A stretch of DNA of 64,000 bases. Source: Oscillospiraceae bacterium Marseille-Q3528. GTDB lineage: Bacteria; Bacillota; Clostridia; Lachnospirales; Lachnospiraceae. Positions within the stretch are counted from its first letter, which is position 1; every line of letters begins with the position of its first letter. The stretch covers positions 62,001 to 126,000 of the forward strand of contig JAGTTR010000006.1 of assembly GCA_018223385.1 (NCBI GenBank), read 5' to 3'. The notes under the pieces are model-generated. The model had not been told where the DNA came from. It worked only from the letters and a program-made list of their open reading frames with translations, and did not search any database. The position numbers were made by a program, and so were the translations under genes. Of this stretch, positions 25,761 to 34,717 are shown piece after piece.

Positions 25761-27323
25761 TTAATTTCCATGCAGATAACTGGTCTTTCCATAGGAGTAT
25801 TCTCCTATAGTCTCTATTTCCGTCAGTTGTGGGCAAATGTCCTGAATCTGTCCCAAAATCTGTTCCCGATCTCCAATCACAACCACGATCAGTCGATCCT
25901 TTTCTGCACAAGCAGTATCCTTTAACAGTTGCAGATCATCATTTTTTATAAATGTGACACTGTGATAGCCTGGTACTTCCATAAAAGAAGCCTGCGTCTT
26001 CCATTCCGCATCATAAATATACAAGCAGTCCACATCTTCATATGCCTTTTCCTGCTCCAATAATGGCACTGATGACAGATAAAGGTACTTCCACTCTCCG
26101 ATTTTCCAAATATTTGCTGTCATGACCCAAAGAAGGACTCCTGCACAAGCAATACCCGTTCTCTTTGGCATTATTTTAACCAGCAAAACAGTCAGCGTTC
26201 CCATGATACTCATCTGTAATAAAGCATAGACAGGGAACATATATCTGTCAGAAAGATATGCTGCAATTTTTCCAATCATCAGGAAATAACATACCATTGG
26301 CAAAAAAGCAACTATATATTTCTGAACATCATCTAATGACAGCCGCCAGTGCTTCTCCTCTTCTTTTTTTATGGATTTTACGACTATCGCTATCAGCAGC
26401 AAAATCATAAGTAACAGAATCCAACGCAGCAGATTACCAAACAGCTGTCCATTTATGATTCTGACAAACTCTTTGATCCGATCTGAAAACACTCCCGATA
26501 CATGGCTCGAAAAATTATTCATAGCCTCCGTTCCACGAGCACTTTTGAATATATGCTTCAGCATAGCCGGAAAAATTGCTATCGAACAACCTGCAGCCAA
26601 TAACATCGTCAGACACAGTTTTCCAAAATTCTTCCAATCCCTCCGAATCAGCAAGCACACACCATATACGACACTGATAAAAACTGTATACACAATGCAA
26701 TAATAATGGGTCAATGCCCCCGCCAGCACAGTCAGAAAAACTTTTACCCAAAAAGAAACCTTCTTGTCTTCTTTTTCCTTCACAACCAAAAGCCAGGTCA
26801 GAATTGTCACCCACGCCATCGCCATAATATACATCCGCAGGAAAGAAACCGCCGAAAGGATTCCCGGAGAAGCAATAAAGACCACTGTTAAAACTGCTCT
26901 GATCTTTCCATCTTCTATAAAAAAGCACAACAGTTTCCTGACAAAATATAGCGTAATGCAGGCAAATACAATATTGATCACGCCTGCATACCAGATACTG
27001 AATGTTCCCGGGAAAAAAGAACAGATCGTATGAAGAATCGCATAAAAAAGCGGCGGATGATTATCCTTTCTCTGGTTTTCCCACACATTTTTATACTGGA
27101 ATCTTTCATTCTCCGCCACTGTGACATAATTATCATAAGGAATGCTTGCGGGCTGATATTCCTTCCCCTGTTCAAAAGAAAGTGCCGGGCCACCTATATG
27201 ATTAGAAAGCCCATACGAATATATCTCATCTACGTGAAAATTTTTCTTGTTCATCAGAACTCCGATCATCAGTATCACAAACACTGCATAATAAACGATC
27301 GGGTACCATTTCTGCTTATTCAT
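25761..27323 (-). CDS. Multi-spanning membrane glycosyltransferase (GT-C/GT39-like)
   Basis: A 520-residue protein with about ten hydrophobic segments. The first loop holds NFHVDEIYSYG near residue 30, the acidic metal/donor site typical of GT-C enzymes that use lipid-linked sugars; DNHPPLFYAILHTI follows, another common GT39 feature. A soluble C-terminal part (about 430-520) follows the last span. The start at 27323 has GGAGG 4 bases upstream; the longer frame to 27356 lacks a site. Base composition is more AT-rich than the surrounding housekeeping genes, which may mean later acquisition. The sugar and acceptor are unknown. Confidence 0.82.
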   Translation of the reverse strand: MNKQKWYPIVYYAVFVILMIGVLMNKKNFHVDEIYSYGLSNHIGGPALSFEQGKEYQPASIPYDNYVTVAENERFQYKNVWENQRKDNHPPLFYAILHTICSFFPGTFSIWYAGVINIVFACITLYFVRKLLCFFIEDGKIRAVLTVVFIASPGILSAVSFLRMYIMAMAWVTILTWLLVVKEKEDKKVSFWVKVFLTVLAGALTHYYCIVYTVFISVVYGVCLLIRRDWKNFGKLCLTMLLAAGCSIAIFPAMLKHIFKSARGTEAMNNFSSHVSGVFSDRIKEFVRIINGQLFGNLLRWILLLMILLLIAIVVKSIKKEEEKHWRLSLDDVQKYIVAFLPMVCYFLMIGKIAAYLSDRYMFPVYALLQMSIMGTLTVLLVKIMPKRTGIACAGVLLWVMTANIWKIGEWKYLYLSSVPLLEQEKAYEDVDCLYIYDAEWKTQASFMEVPGYHSVTFIKNDDLQLLKDTACAEKDRLIVVVIGDREQILGQIQDICPQLTEIETIGEYSYGKTSYLHGN

Positions 27324-27434
27324 GTTTCCTCCATATGCTTTTGTTTTTCCTGTCACTCCTCATTTTATGGGCTGTATTATAAAAAGTCAATATACTCCAC
27401 CACTGAATCATGACCATGAAAATTTCAAAAGTAA

Positions 27435-27483
27435 AGGGGCTGTCGCAAAATCATCAACAATAGATGATTGAGCGGCAGCCCCT
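27435..27483. terminator. Long two-part hairpin after the DUF6147-like gene
   Basis: AGGGGCTGTCGC pairs with GCGGCAGCCCCT (one wobble) and the inner AATCATC pairs with GATGATT. On the minus strand TTTACTTTTG follows. It is 61 bases past the stop at 27544. The GGGGCTGTCGCAAAA edge resembles some transposon ends, but no transposase is present, so termination is the safer reading. Confidence 0.65.
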
Positions 27484-27543
27484 ACTACGAAGAAATACAA
27501 ATTAGCAAGCAGGACAATGTGATACCACTTTGCTATTCATGGG

Positions 27544-28035
27544 CTAATCGATCCAGATACCATCGGAAAGAGATGGTGCAGATTCCGTTGTGTTACCTTC
27601 ATGGATTGTATGATAACCTCGTGCTCGATAATAATAACCACCTGTTACACTGACATTCTTAGAACAATTAGCGGTATAAGCATTCGTTTTTGATGCAGAA
27701 ACCGATGTCACCGGAACCCATTCTCCATTCACATACCGGTCCAAATAAATTGTTGCGACTATTCGATCACACGTTTGATAGGCGTCCGTTCCTCCTGAAA
27801 TTTTAACCACACGATTCCCTTCATTACTTATCTTGCAATGTCCCTTCTGCAGATAAGTACCTCGTCTCATCATATTCTGCCATATATCTTCCGACTCTAC
27901 TTCATCTTCCAAAAGCTGCGATTCCATCCCTTCCCAATAATCAACCTCAGCCGCCTTTGCCGTTGAACAAACACCCATAAACAATATCCCACAGAACATC
28001 ATTGTAAAAATTTTCTTATATAATTTCTTTCCCAT
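27544..28035 (-). CDS. Secreted DUF6147-like protein
   Basis: A 163-residue exported protein with a clear signal peptide (KKIFTMMFCGILFMGVCSTAKAAE). The mature part starts with an acidic segment. A beta-rich domain follows (GTYLQKGHCKISNEGNRVV, GTDAYQTCDRIVATIYLDRY, GYYYRARGYHTI). The pattern of sheet-forming segments resembles the DUF6147 family of Firmicutes secreted proteins; the family number is from memory. Function unknown. It follows the membrane protein at 28054-29112 by 18 bases and is probably co-transcribed with it. Confidence 0.78.
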   Translation of the reverse strand: MGKKLYKKIFTMMFCGILFMGVCSTAKAAEVDYWEGMESQLLEDEVESEDIWQNMMRRGTYLQKGHCKISNEGNRVVKISGGTDAYQTCDRIVATIYLDRYVNGEWVPVTSVSASKTNAYTANCSKNVSVTGGYYYRARGYHTIHEGNTTESAPSLSDGIWID

Positions 28036-28053
28036 CTATATCCTCCCTCACGT

Positions 28054-29112
28054 TTACCATAACTCAATTCCACTTATCAATTTTTTAAAGCTACCATCTT
28101 CCATATCTCCCATAATTTGATAAAAAGTATTGCCATACCCCATCTCTGCATAATATCCAACATTATTTTTATCCCTGTCAATGCGATAAATCACAACTTC
28201 AATATTATTATTTATGGTTTGTTTTTCTATGTCCAAATTTTCCCCATCATATGTAATTCCCAGTGACATGTCCTTATCAGACTTATCCATCAATACGGTA
28301 ACTATCTTTTCCTTGTATGAATAAAACATTTTGGCCCATTGGGCATCACTATCTATGTATACACTATCGTACCTCATCCCTTCCGGTACATCCATAAAAT
28401 ATAAAGGTCTTATTCCTAACTCACTTTTTATCAAATCCAGCGCTTCTGTCTCCGTATATTCCCGATCTTCAGAAAAATGTTCTGCATCATTATTCACCGT
28501 CGTAACCGGCTTATTTCCCAACAGCCATCCCAGCTTTTCTACCCAATACATACGCATGGCATTGCTGTTGATACTGACGATAAGCACCACTGCTGCAGAC
28601 GCGGCAGCACCAATGAAGATCCGGGCGCTTTTTCTCCACCTCCTTCTTTTCCTCTTGTCTTTGTCTGACGAGGACTGTGCCGCCTCCTTTCCGATAACGT
28701 CCTCCAGTGTTTTTCCGCTGTTTTTGAGTGCCCGACCAAGACGGATAAGTTCTTCCATGTCCGCCTCTTGGTCGTTTTCGGTATGCACGGTAGGAACGGA
28801 CACTTCTCTGTCCATTTTTCCATCGCTGCCCTTCCCGTTCTCTCCAGTGCTTTCCGGCACTTCCACCAGCTGTTCCGCTCTTTTGTGAAGTTCAGGATCC
28901 GCATGAATTTGCGCAAGCATCCGATCCAGCATTGCCTGGGCGTCCTCCGCCGGAAGTTCAGTCTGGGGCTGACGTGCAAGGGCACGTGCCTCCAGCTCTT
29001 TTGCAGTGGCTCTGAATTCTTCTGCCAGTCTCTGATCCTGTTGTTTATTTTCTGCCTCCTCCAATGCTTTTTCATCGGCATCTTTGGAAGGTCTGAACTT
29101 GATAATATCCAT
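28054..29112 (-). CDS. Single-span protein with DUF4367-like extracellular domain
   Basis: A 352-residue protein. The cytoplasmic half is charged and helical (about 1-160, rich in Glu/Ala). A basic cluster (KRKRRRWRKSARIF) leads to one membrane span (about 170-190), and the outer domain (about 230-352) contains FMDVPEGMRYDSVYI. The layout, cytoplasmic helical part, one span and DUF4367-like outer domain, is that of many predicted anti-sigma or stress-sensing proteins in Firmicutes. An ECF sigma gene lies 1.6 kb away beyond murG, so a functional link is possible but not shown. The start at 29112 has AGAGGTGGG 10 bases upstream. Confidence 0.75.
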   Translation of the reverse strand: MDIIKFRPSKDADEKALEEAENKQQDQRLAEEFRATAKELEARALARQPQTELPAEDAQAMLDRMLAQIHADPELHKRAEQLVEVPESTGENGKGSDGKMDREVSVPTVHTENDQEADMEELIRLGRALKNSGKTLEDVIGKEAAQSSSDKDKRKRRRWRKSARIFIGAAASAAVVLIVSINSNAMRMYWVEKLGWLLGNKPVTTVNNDAEHFSEDREYTETEALDLIKSELGIRPLYFMDVPEGMRYDSVYIDSDAQWAKMFYSYKEKIVTVLMDKSDKDMSLGITYDGENLDIEKQTINNNIEVVIYRIDRDKNNVGYYAEMGYGNTFYQIMGDMEDGSFKKLISGIELW

Positions 29113-29174
29113 GGAAATGATTCCCACCTCTGACTGATATGTAGATTACAGTTCGGCTTTTTCCAAGTCTTCCC

Positions 29175-29203
29175 TTGACTTTTCGGTTTTCGCGTATCAT
29201 AGT
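29175..29203 (+). promoter_or_regulatory. Possible promoter for murG
   Basis: TTGACT (29175-29180) is followed after 17 bases by CATAGT (29198-29203), 58 bases before the murG start. The -10 box is weak. Confidence 0.4.
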
Positions 29204-29260
29204 AAACATGTGTCTATTTTTTCGAAGCAATGGCATCTAAAAAAGACTTTGGAGGTTATT

Positions 29261-30328
29261 ATGAAACGCATCGTCCTTACCGGCGGCGGAACTGCCGGGC
29301 ATGTTACACCAAATATTGCCCTGATTCCCCGTCTTCGAGAACTGAATTACGATATTTGCTATATTGGCTCTTACGATGGCATTGAAAAAAAGCTGATCGA
29401 AGAGTTCCATATTCCTTATTACGGTATTTCTTCTGGAAAATTACGTCGTTATTTTGATCCGAAAAACTTTTCAGATCCATTTAAAGTTTTAAAAGGCATC
29501 GGCGAAGCCCGCCGTACTCTGAAGGAACTGAAGCCGGATATTGTCTTTTCCAAAGGCGGCTTTGTCTCTGTTCCCGTTGTTCTGGCAGCCAAACGGCTTC
29601 ACATCCCGGTGATCATTCACGAGTCGGATCTGACCCCTGGTCTTGCCAATAAGATCTGTATTCCATCAGCAGCGAAAGTCTGCTGTAATTTCCCGGAGAC
29701 CCTGTCCCATTTACCTGCGGGGAAAGCAGTTCTGACCGGTTCTCCCATCCGGCAGGAGCTTCTGCGCGGCAATGCGATTGCGGCTCTGGAATTCTGCCAT
29801 TTTACCGCCAACAAGCCGGTCATTCTTGTTATGGGCGGCAGCCTTGGTTCCGCCGCTATCAATGACACGATCCGCGGAGTTCTTCCCGAATTACTGAAAA
29901 ACTTCCAGGTCATCCATCTGTGCGGCAAAGGAAAACTGGATCCGCATTTAACAGATGTACAGGGCTATGTACAATTCGAATATATCAAAGATGAACTGCG
30001 TGACCTGTTCGCCCTTGCAGACATTGTCATTTCCCGTGCAGGTGCCAATGCCATCTGTGAACTGCTGGCATTACATAAGCCAAACATCCTGATCCCACTG
30101 TCAGCCAAAGCCAGCCGTGGAGACCAGATTCTCAATGCCCGTTCCTTTGAGGCACAGGGCTTCAGCATTGTTCTGGAAGAGGAATCTGTGACCAACCTCA
30201 CTCTGTTGAATGCCATTCAGACATTGATGGACAATAAGGAAACCTATATCCAGGCAATGAAGAACAGCAACCAGCAGGATTCTATTGCTACGATCACCGG
30301 ACTGATCGAGGAACTGACAGCCCGTTAG
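29261..30328 (+). CDS. murG: UDP-N-acetylglucosamine--lipid I GlcNAc transferase
   Basis: Makes lipid II from lipid I at the inner face of the membrane. The 355 residues form a GT-B fold with the first glycine-rich loop GGGTAGHVTPNIA (8-20), FSKGGFVSVPVVLAA in the N-domain, GGSLGSAAIN as the second loop, and SRAGANAICEL as the UDP-GlcNAc site. The ATG at 29261 has GGAGG 5 bases upstream, and the sequence before it is not MurG-like. The gene stands alone rather than in a dcw cluster, flanked by an anti-sigma-like gene and sigma genes on the other strand. Confidence 0.94.
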   Translation: MKRIVLTGGGTAGHVTPNIALIPRLRELNYDICYIGSYDGIEKKLIEEFHIPYYGISSGKLRRYFDPKNFSDPFKVLKGIGEARRTLKELKPDIVFSKGGFVSVPVVLAAKRLHIPVIIHESDLTPGLANKICIPSAAKVCCNFPETLSHLPAGKAVLTGSPIRQELLRGNAIAALEFCHFTANKPVILVMGGSLGSAAINDTIRGVLPELLKNFQVIHLCGKGKLDPHLTDVQGYVQFEYIKDELRDLFALADIVISRAGANAICELLALHKPNILIPLSAKASRGDQILNARSFEAQGFSIVLEEESVTNLTLLNAIQTLMDNKETYIQAMKNSNQQDSIATITGLIEELTAR

Positions 30329-30384
30329 TTTTCCCGCCAGGAATCACCTGACAAATCATAAAATTCTATATAAAACGATGCATC

Positions 30385-30420
30385 TGTTCCAGCAGCAATC
30401 CAACAACCGCTGCTGGAACA
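30385..30420. terminator. Bidirectional terminator between murG and the truncated sigma gene
   Basis: TGTTCCAGCAGC and GCTGCTGGAACA pair perfectly over 12 bases around a 12-base loop. It sits in the gap between convergent transcripts, 57 bases after murG. Confidence 0.75.
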
Positions 30421-30441
30421 TTTGTAATCAATCGCAGTCCT

Positions 30442-30663
30442 CTATCTGCCTGCCGCATTCCTTGCCAGGATATCTGCAGTCACCAGCAGCCATGCTTTTA
30501 TCTGCTCCTCGCTCCAGTCAGCACATCCACAGGAATACAACTTTACAAATGCCTGCTGACATACTTCGTCTCTTTGCTCTGCCTGCAGCTGATATCTGGC
30601 CGCCATTTGAAGAATTGATCTTCCATATCGCTCATACAATTCTTTGATTTTTTCTTCTGTCAT
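30442..30663 (-). CDS. Truncated sigma factor-like protein (region 2 only)
   Basis: A 73-residue protein that aligns with the first 80 residues of the sigma factor directly upstream: YERYGRSILQMA against FWKYQNLIIQVA, RDEVCQQAFVKLY against AQDICQETFLKLF, and IKAWLLVTAD against LKAWMIVVAD. It stops where region 2 ends, so the promoter -35-binding region 4 is absent. It may be a decaying tandem duplicate or a small protein that competes for RNA polymerase. It lies 31 bases after the full-length gene. Confidence 0.6.
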   Translation of the reverse strand: MTEEKIKELYERYGRSILQMAARYQLQAEQRDEVCQQAFVKLYSCGCADWSEEQIKAWLLVTADILARNAAGR

Positions 30664-30694
30664 CCCACCATCCCCCTGTTTCTCTATCTGTCTC

Positions 30695-31234
30695 TCAGAA
30701 GCGAATCTCCTGATATTCTTCCCGGTAATTTTTACGAATCCATTTTCTTGCCCTGTGAAGCTTCATGCTTACCTGATGATAGGTAAGATTCATCCGCTTT
30801 GCAGTCTCCTCCAGTGACATTCCCAAACAACAGGTCATCACCACGATTTCGTATTGTTCTTCATTGACACTTCTCAGATGATCAAGAATCCTGGACCTGA
30901 AATCTTTTCTGATGATTTCATCAAAATAACTGCTGCCAGATACCCGTACACGAAGTGCTTCTGAAAACTCAACATCATCTTCACTGACCTGTTTGTAACG
31001 TCCGCCTTTCCTGAGTACATCTTTTGCCGCATTATCGGCAACCACTATCATCCAGGCTTTAAGAACCTCATCCTCCTGTCCCAAATCCACGCGTGCAAAT
31101 AATTTTAGAAAAGTTTCCTGACAGATATCCTGTGCACAAAACAAATCTTCCGTTCTGTTAAGTGCCACCTGAATGATGAGGTTCTGATATTTCCAAAATA
31201 ATACCTTAAACCTCTCCTCATTCGTCTCCAGCAT
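30695..31234 (-). CDS. ECF-type RNA polymerase sigma factor
   Basis: A 179-residue sigma-70 family protein. Region 2 (about 10-80) contains YQNLIIQVALNRTEDLFCAQDICQETFLKLFAR and KAWMIVVADNAAKD. Region 4 (about 120-170) contains a helix-turn-helix, CLGMSLEETAKRMNLTYHQVSMKLHRARKWIRK. It directs polymerase to an unknown set of promoters. It begins 15 bases after the HIT gene. No anti-sigma gene is adjacent; the DUF4367-like gene at 28054 is the nearest candidate partner. Confidence 0.88.
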   Translation of the reverse strand: MLETNEERFKVLFWKYQNLIIQVALNRTEDLFCAQDICQETFLKLFARVDLGQEDEVLKAWMIVVADNAAKDVLRKGGRYKQVSEDDVEFSEALRVRVSGSSYFDEIIRKDFRSRILDHLRSVNEEQYEIVVMTCCLGMSLEETAKRMNLTYHQVSMKLHRARKWIRKNYREEYQEIRF

Positions 31235-31249
31235 AAAGTCTGCTCCCTT

Positions 31250-31663
31250 TTATACCTCTTTCATTCTGCTCAGAATATCGTCTCTCATCTCATCCGTGAG
31301 CGTTCCCGGATTCCATTTCAGGAAATCTTCTTCCCCTTCATATCTGGGGATCAGATGCATATGGAAATGAAATACGGTCTGTCCTGCTGCAGTACCATTG
31401 TTCTGAACAACATTAAATCCATCACAGTTCAACGCTTTCGTCATCTTTCCCGCCATCTTCTTGGCAAGAACAAAGGCTTTTGCGGCCACTGTCTCATCTA
31501 TCTCATAAATGTTCGCATAATGCTGCTTTGGCAAAATTAATCCATGTCCTTTGGATGCCGGACCAAGATCCAGAATCACCCGAAAATCCTCATCCTCATA
31601 AAGGGTTGCGGACGGAATCTCTCCATTTGCAATTTTACAGAAAATACAATCTTTATCTCTCAT
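31250..31663 (-). CDS. HIT family nucleotide-binding protein
   Basis: A 137-residue histidine triad protein of the Hint branch, which hydrolyses purine nucleoside phosphoramidates. The triad is HFHMH (99-103). The N-terminus has CIFCK (residues 6-10), part of a possible zinc site, and KGHGLILPKQH. It is the first gene of a short unit with the two sigma-like genes. GAGAGG lies 9 bases before the ATG. Confidence 0.92.
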   Translation of the reverse strand: MRDKDCIFCKIANGEIPSATLYEDEDFRVILDLGPASKGHGLILPKQHYANIYEIDETVAAKAFVLAKKMAGKMTKALNCDGFNVVQNNGTAAGQTVFHFHMHLIPRYEGEEDFLKWNPGTLTDEMRDDILSRMKEV

Positions 31664-32126
31664 GTTATTTTACCTCTCTTATCTTTTATTTTTGCGTACT
31701 TGTCCAAATCGGGCGGTGCCGCTTTTTGATGATCTTTTCCTACTGATTATAACAAATTTCAGCAGAAGCTTCTATCTTGATTTCTTATTTTTGTTTCTTA
31801 TCTTTTTTGGTTTCTATCTTTTATGGAAAATGCTTCCACTTGTATGCCATCTGGCGGATATATGGAAATCTCAACGATATACTCCGGACAAACGATCCGG
31901 TTATGTATGACAGGCGATATCTGTATGAGATCAGCAGCTTTTGAAAAAGGAATGCCTCTGTTTTGAATTGCTGAAAGATCATGAAGAACCTTTTTCATTG
32001 AAAATCAAAAAATAAAGATAAATTATGTTTTTCAGAATTAATTTCTGGTAATTATATCCAATTCTTACTGAAATTTTAATATATTATTGTATATTTTTCA
32101 ATCCCCAAATCATCCAAACAATTCTA
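31664..32126. other. AT-rich gene-free stretch
   Basis: This 463-base gap between the HIT gene and the rhomboid gene is AT-rich and has no frame with a good start site. A 66-codon minus-strand frame (31798-31998) has no ribosome binding site and no recognisable product. The HIT promoter probably lies near its left end and the end of the Tad operon transcript near its right end. Confidence 0.5.
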
Positions 32127-33197
32127 CTATTCTCGACAATATAAGACAAGTACCGACAATATTCCGCCGATCAGGCCTCCTACATGCGCATAATTATCCA
32201 CACCTGATCCGGTGATTCCATGATACAGACTGATGAAAATCAAAAATCCCAGTCGCCTGGTCGTCATATCCTCCAGACTTCCCCGATTTCTGGCTACAAT
32301 ATAGAACAGTGCTCCAATCACGCCAAAGATTGCCCCTGAGGCACCTGCACTCACCGCATAATCTCCGCTGAGCATGGCATGTGCAAAGGACAGGCCGCTT
32401 CCCGCCAGCCCTGACAGCAGGTATATCACCAGATATTTCCAGTGCCCAACTGCCCGCTCTACATTATCTCCAAGGAAAAACAGAACCAGCATATTATTGG
32501 CCAGATGTGATATGCCAAAATGAAGAAACATCGCGGTAAACAGACGATAATATTCTTTTCCATAGTAAATATAGGGTGCATAGGATGCCCCGTGTTCCAC
32601 CATATATGAAGCATTTTCCGTGGAACCGAAAAGCTCCATCACCAGAAATACCGCGATGTTGATGATCACAATCGTCGTATTTACGAAAGCCCGTGGTTTT
32701 CCATCTGCCCGTCTCGTCAGAAAAGAGCCCTGTTGGCCGGAGGATCTTGCCCGCTTCCATCCACCTGCCGTTCCAGATCTTTCTGATTGTACGGACATCT
32801 CCCGGTCAATCTGCTCCAGAAGCCGTTCCAGCCCATAAAACTGCCCCGGCTGATTTTCATAGATAAACAATCTGCCGCTTCCGGTATCCCACAGCCAGCA
32901 GCCCGGTATCTGTTCTGCCAGCGCCCGATAACGATCCATCTGACTTCCCGCCAGCAAGAAAAGCAGCCTTGGGCTTCCGCCCTGCATTTCCAGTTCCTGA
33001 TAGGCCTCCTGTCCCACACGAAGCAGGAAATCTCTGTCCGGCACTCCTTTTTCATCTGTCCAGTCAATCAAAATACCAACTGCCCCCATATCTGTATTTC
33101 TGTAGTGCAACACCAGCTGTCCGCCTGCAAAGGTCATTTCCCGGTATCCGCTCTCATGCAGTTTTTTTCTCAAAAGCTCCGATTTTTTCATGGTCAT
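32127..33197 (-). CDS. Rhomboid family intramembrane serine protease
   Basis: A 356-residue protein with a soluble N-terminal domain (about 1-165) and a C-terminal rhomboid core of six or seven spans. The nucleophile is in SAGASGAIFGVIGALF and the catalytic histidine in YAHVGGLIGG. HFGISHLANNMLVLFFLG provides the conserved Asn-rich segment. Rhomboids cleave substrates inside the membrane. Its position as the last gene of the Tad locus, 68 bases after the FHA protein, hints that a pilus or surface protein is a substrate (inference). AGGGAG lies 5 bases before the ATG. Confidence 0.92.
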   Translation of the reverse strand: MTMKKSELLRKKLHESGYREMTFAGGQLVLHYRNTDMGAVGILIDWTDEKGVPDRDFLLRVGQEAYQELEMQGGSPRLLFLLAGSQMDRYRALAEQIPGCWLWDTGSGRLFIYENQPGQFYGLERLLEQIDREMSVQSERSGTAGGWKRARSSGQQGSFLTRRADGKPRAFVNTTIVIINIAVFLVMELFGSTENASYMVEHGASYAPYIYYGKEYYRLFTAMFLHFGISHLANNMLVLFFLGDNVERAVGHWKYLVIYLLSGLAGSGLSFAHAMLSGDYAVSAGASGAIFGVIGALFYIVARNRGSLEDMTTRRLGFLIFISLYHGITGSGVDNYAHVGGLIGGILSVLVLYCRE

Positions 33198-33265
33198 CGG
33201 TTCTCCCTGTTTTCCTTTGTTTCTTTTATCATACCTCCCTGTTTTCTATCTGTCCAGAAAATACG

Positions 33266-34690
33266 CTACAGAAAAAGAAACGCCTGATCCGCAAACAATA
33301 ATTCATCTCCCTGCACCAGCGTCGCTTTTTCCTCCCTCTGCAGCCGATGACTGTTCAGAAAAGTCCCATTGGTAGATGCAAGATCCTGCACGCACCACTC
33401 TCCTTTTTCTCGAAAAACAGCCGCATGCACACGGCTCACCGTTTCTGCCTGTACCCAGATATCTACCTGCTGCTGATCTTTCCCAATTTTCATATAGCTT
33501 CCCGACAGCAGCACTTCCTCCTGCGTATCCATCCGGATCAGCTTATGCGGCATCTCACCGCCCGGGGATCCCAGATATCTCGTGGGCTCTACCGGTCTCA
33601 CCGAAGGTCTTTGCTCCTGATTCGGAACATTCTTTTTGCGATAAAAAATTCTGGCAAACAACACAATCATGCCCAAAGCAAAACATCCCATTGCAATCCA
33701 CGGGCCATATAGCTGGAAAACCGAAAAAGAGGATTCAGAGGAAACGGCTTCCACTTTGATCTCCGTACCTGCATCCGTAAGCACATAAGCCCGGAACAGT
33801 GCAACACCTCCACACAAAATTCCAAAGAAAAGCATCAAACCGTTTCGAAGCCATTTTCCATTCGCTTTCTTTTCAGAAGCTCCGTCCGCTCTGGCATCTG
33901 TGTTTTCCTTCATGTGTTTTCGGCCAACCGTACTCTTTGTCTTCTGCGCTGCCTTTGCCTTTCTCTTGCTCCGGATATTCTCTTCCGTCTTCGGTCTGGC
34001 TTCTGTATACCCGGAAAAATCCACCGCATACTCTCCCTGTTTTCTCCAGACGCCTCCATCCCACAGTTCATAATCATCCGCCTGCTCTGTTGTAGATTTT
34101 CCTTCCGGCTGCGGATATCTTTGCACATATTCCTTCTTTTCCCACCGTTCCGGCTGCACGCGCAAAAGCCCCATCAAACTCTCCATACAGGCCTGGGCCT
34201 CCTGTGATTTTCGATAGATGCCATACCCCAGTACCACACCCCGCTGCTGCCCATAATCCATATGATCCAGGATATATTCCGAAAGACTTCGAAAAGCTTC
34301 TGCAAAAGATAAGGTTCTGCCGGGCAGATAGCAAAAATGATAAGTTTCCTGCGCATTGACAAAAATGTATGCCGGATCCAGAACGATTCCCGCCGGGGAA
34401 AGGAGATATTCGGACACCGCTTTCATGACCTGATCAATCGCCAGAAGCAGTTTCTCCATGTCCTCATACCGCATCCCCGTTTGCACATATTTTTCATTCA
34501 ATGGCTGCTCATCCAGTGTATGATAGTGAAAGAACAGTACTGCATCCACCATCTGTACGTGGCACTCCAGAAGCGCCGGAATCTGGTTGCCAGTCAGCAT
34601 ACGGATCTGATAGTTTTCAAAAGAATACCCGTATTCATCTTCCAGCACAAGTACGTTTCCCGTACACTCTTTTCTGTACTCTGCCTTCAC
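33266..34690 (-). CDS. DUF6382 and FHA domain membrane protein
   Basis: A 474-residue protein. The N-terminal 170 residues match DUF6382 in style (FENYQIRMLTGNQIPALLEC, LPGRTLSFAEAFRSLSEYIL). A basic linker follows, then two membrane spans (about 285-305 and 328-350). The C-terminal FHA domain (about 395-474) carries MKIGKDQQQVDIWV, SRVHAAVF and DLASTNGTFLN, the phosphothreonine-binding pattern. It starts with GTG at 34690, AAGGAG 9 bases upstream. FHA plus DUF6382 beside Tad genes suggests phospho-dependent control of the pilus, but no Ser/Thr kinase is in the window. Confidence 0.85.
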   Translation of the reverse strand: MKAEYRKECTGNVLVLEDEYGYSFENYQIRMLTGNQIPALLECHVQMVDAVLFFHYHTLDEQPLNEKYVQTGMRYEDMEKLLLAIDQVMKAVSEYLLSPAGIVLDPAYIFVNAQETYHFCYLPGRTLSFAEAFRSLSEYILDHMDYGQQRGVVLGYGIYRKSQEAQACMESLMGLLRVQPERWEKKEYVQRYPQPEGKSTTEQADDYELWDGGVWRKQGEYAVDFSGYTEARPKTEENIRSKRKAKAAQKTKSTVGRKHMKENTDARADGASEKKANGKWLRNGLMLFFGILCGGVALFRAYVLTDAGTEIKVEAVSSESSFSVFQLYGPWIAMGCFALGMIVLFARIFYRKKNVPNQEQRPSVRPVEPTRYLGSPGGEMPHKLIRMDTQEEVLLSGSYMKIGKDQQQVDIWVQAETVSRVHAAVFREKGEWCVQDLASTNGTFLNSHRLQREEKATLVQGDELLFADQAFLFL

Positions 34691-34717
34691 TGCTCATTTC
34701 TCCTTTCCCACCAAACT

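Noticed and set aside
27435-27483. Hairpin with a GGGGCTGTCGCAAAA edge, considered as a transposon end
   Set aside because: No transposase, second end or target duplication was found; a terminator explains its position.
31798-31998. 66-codon minus-strand frame between the HIT and rhomboid genes
   Set aside because: It has no ribosome binding site, no recognisable domain, and lies in AT-rich DNA where such frames arise by chance.
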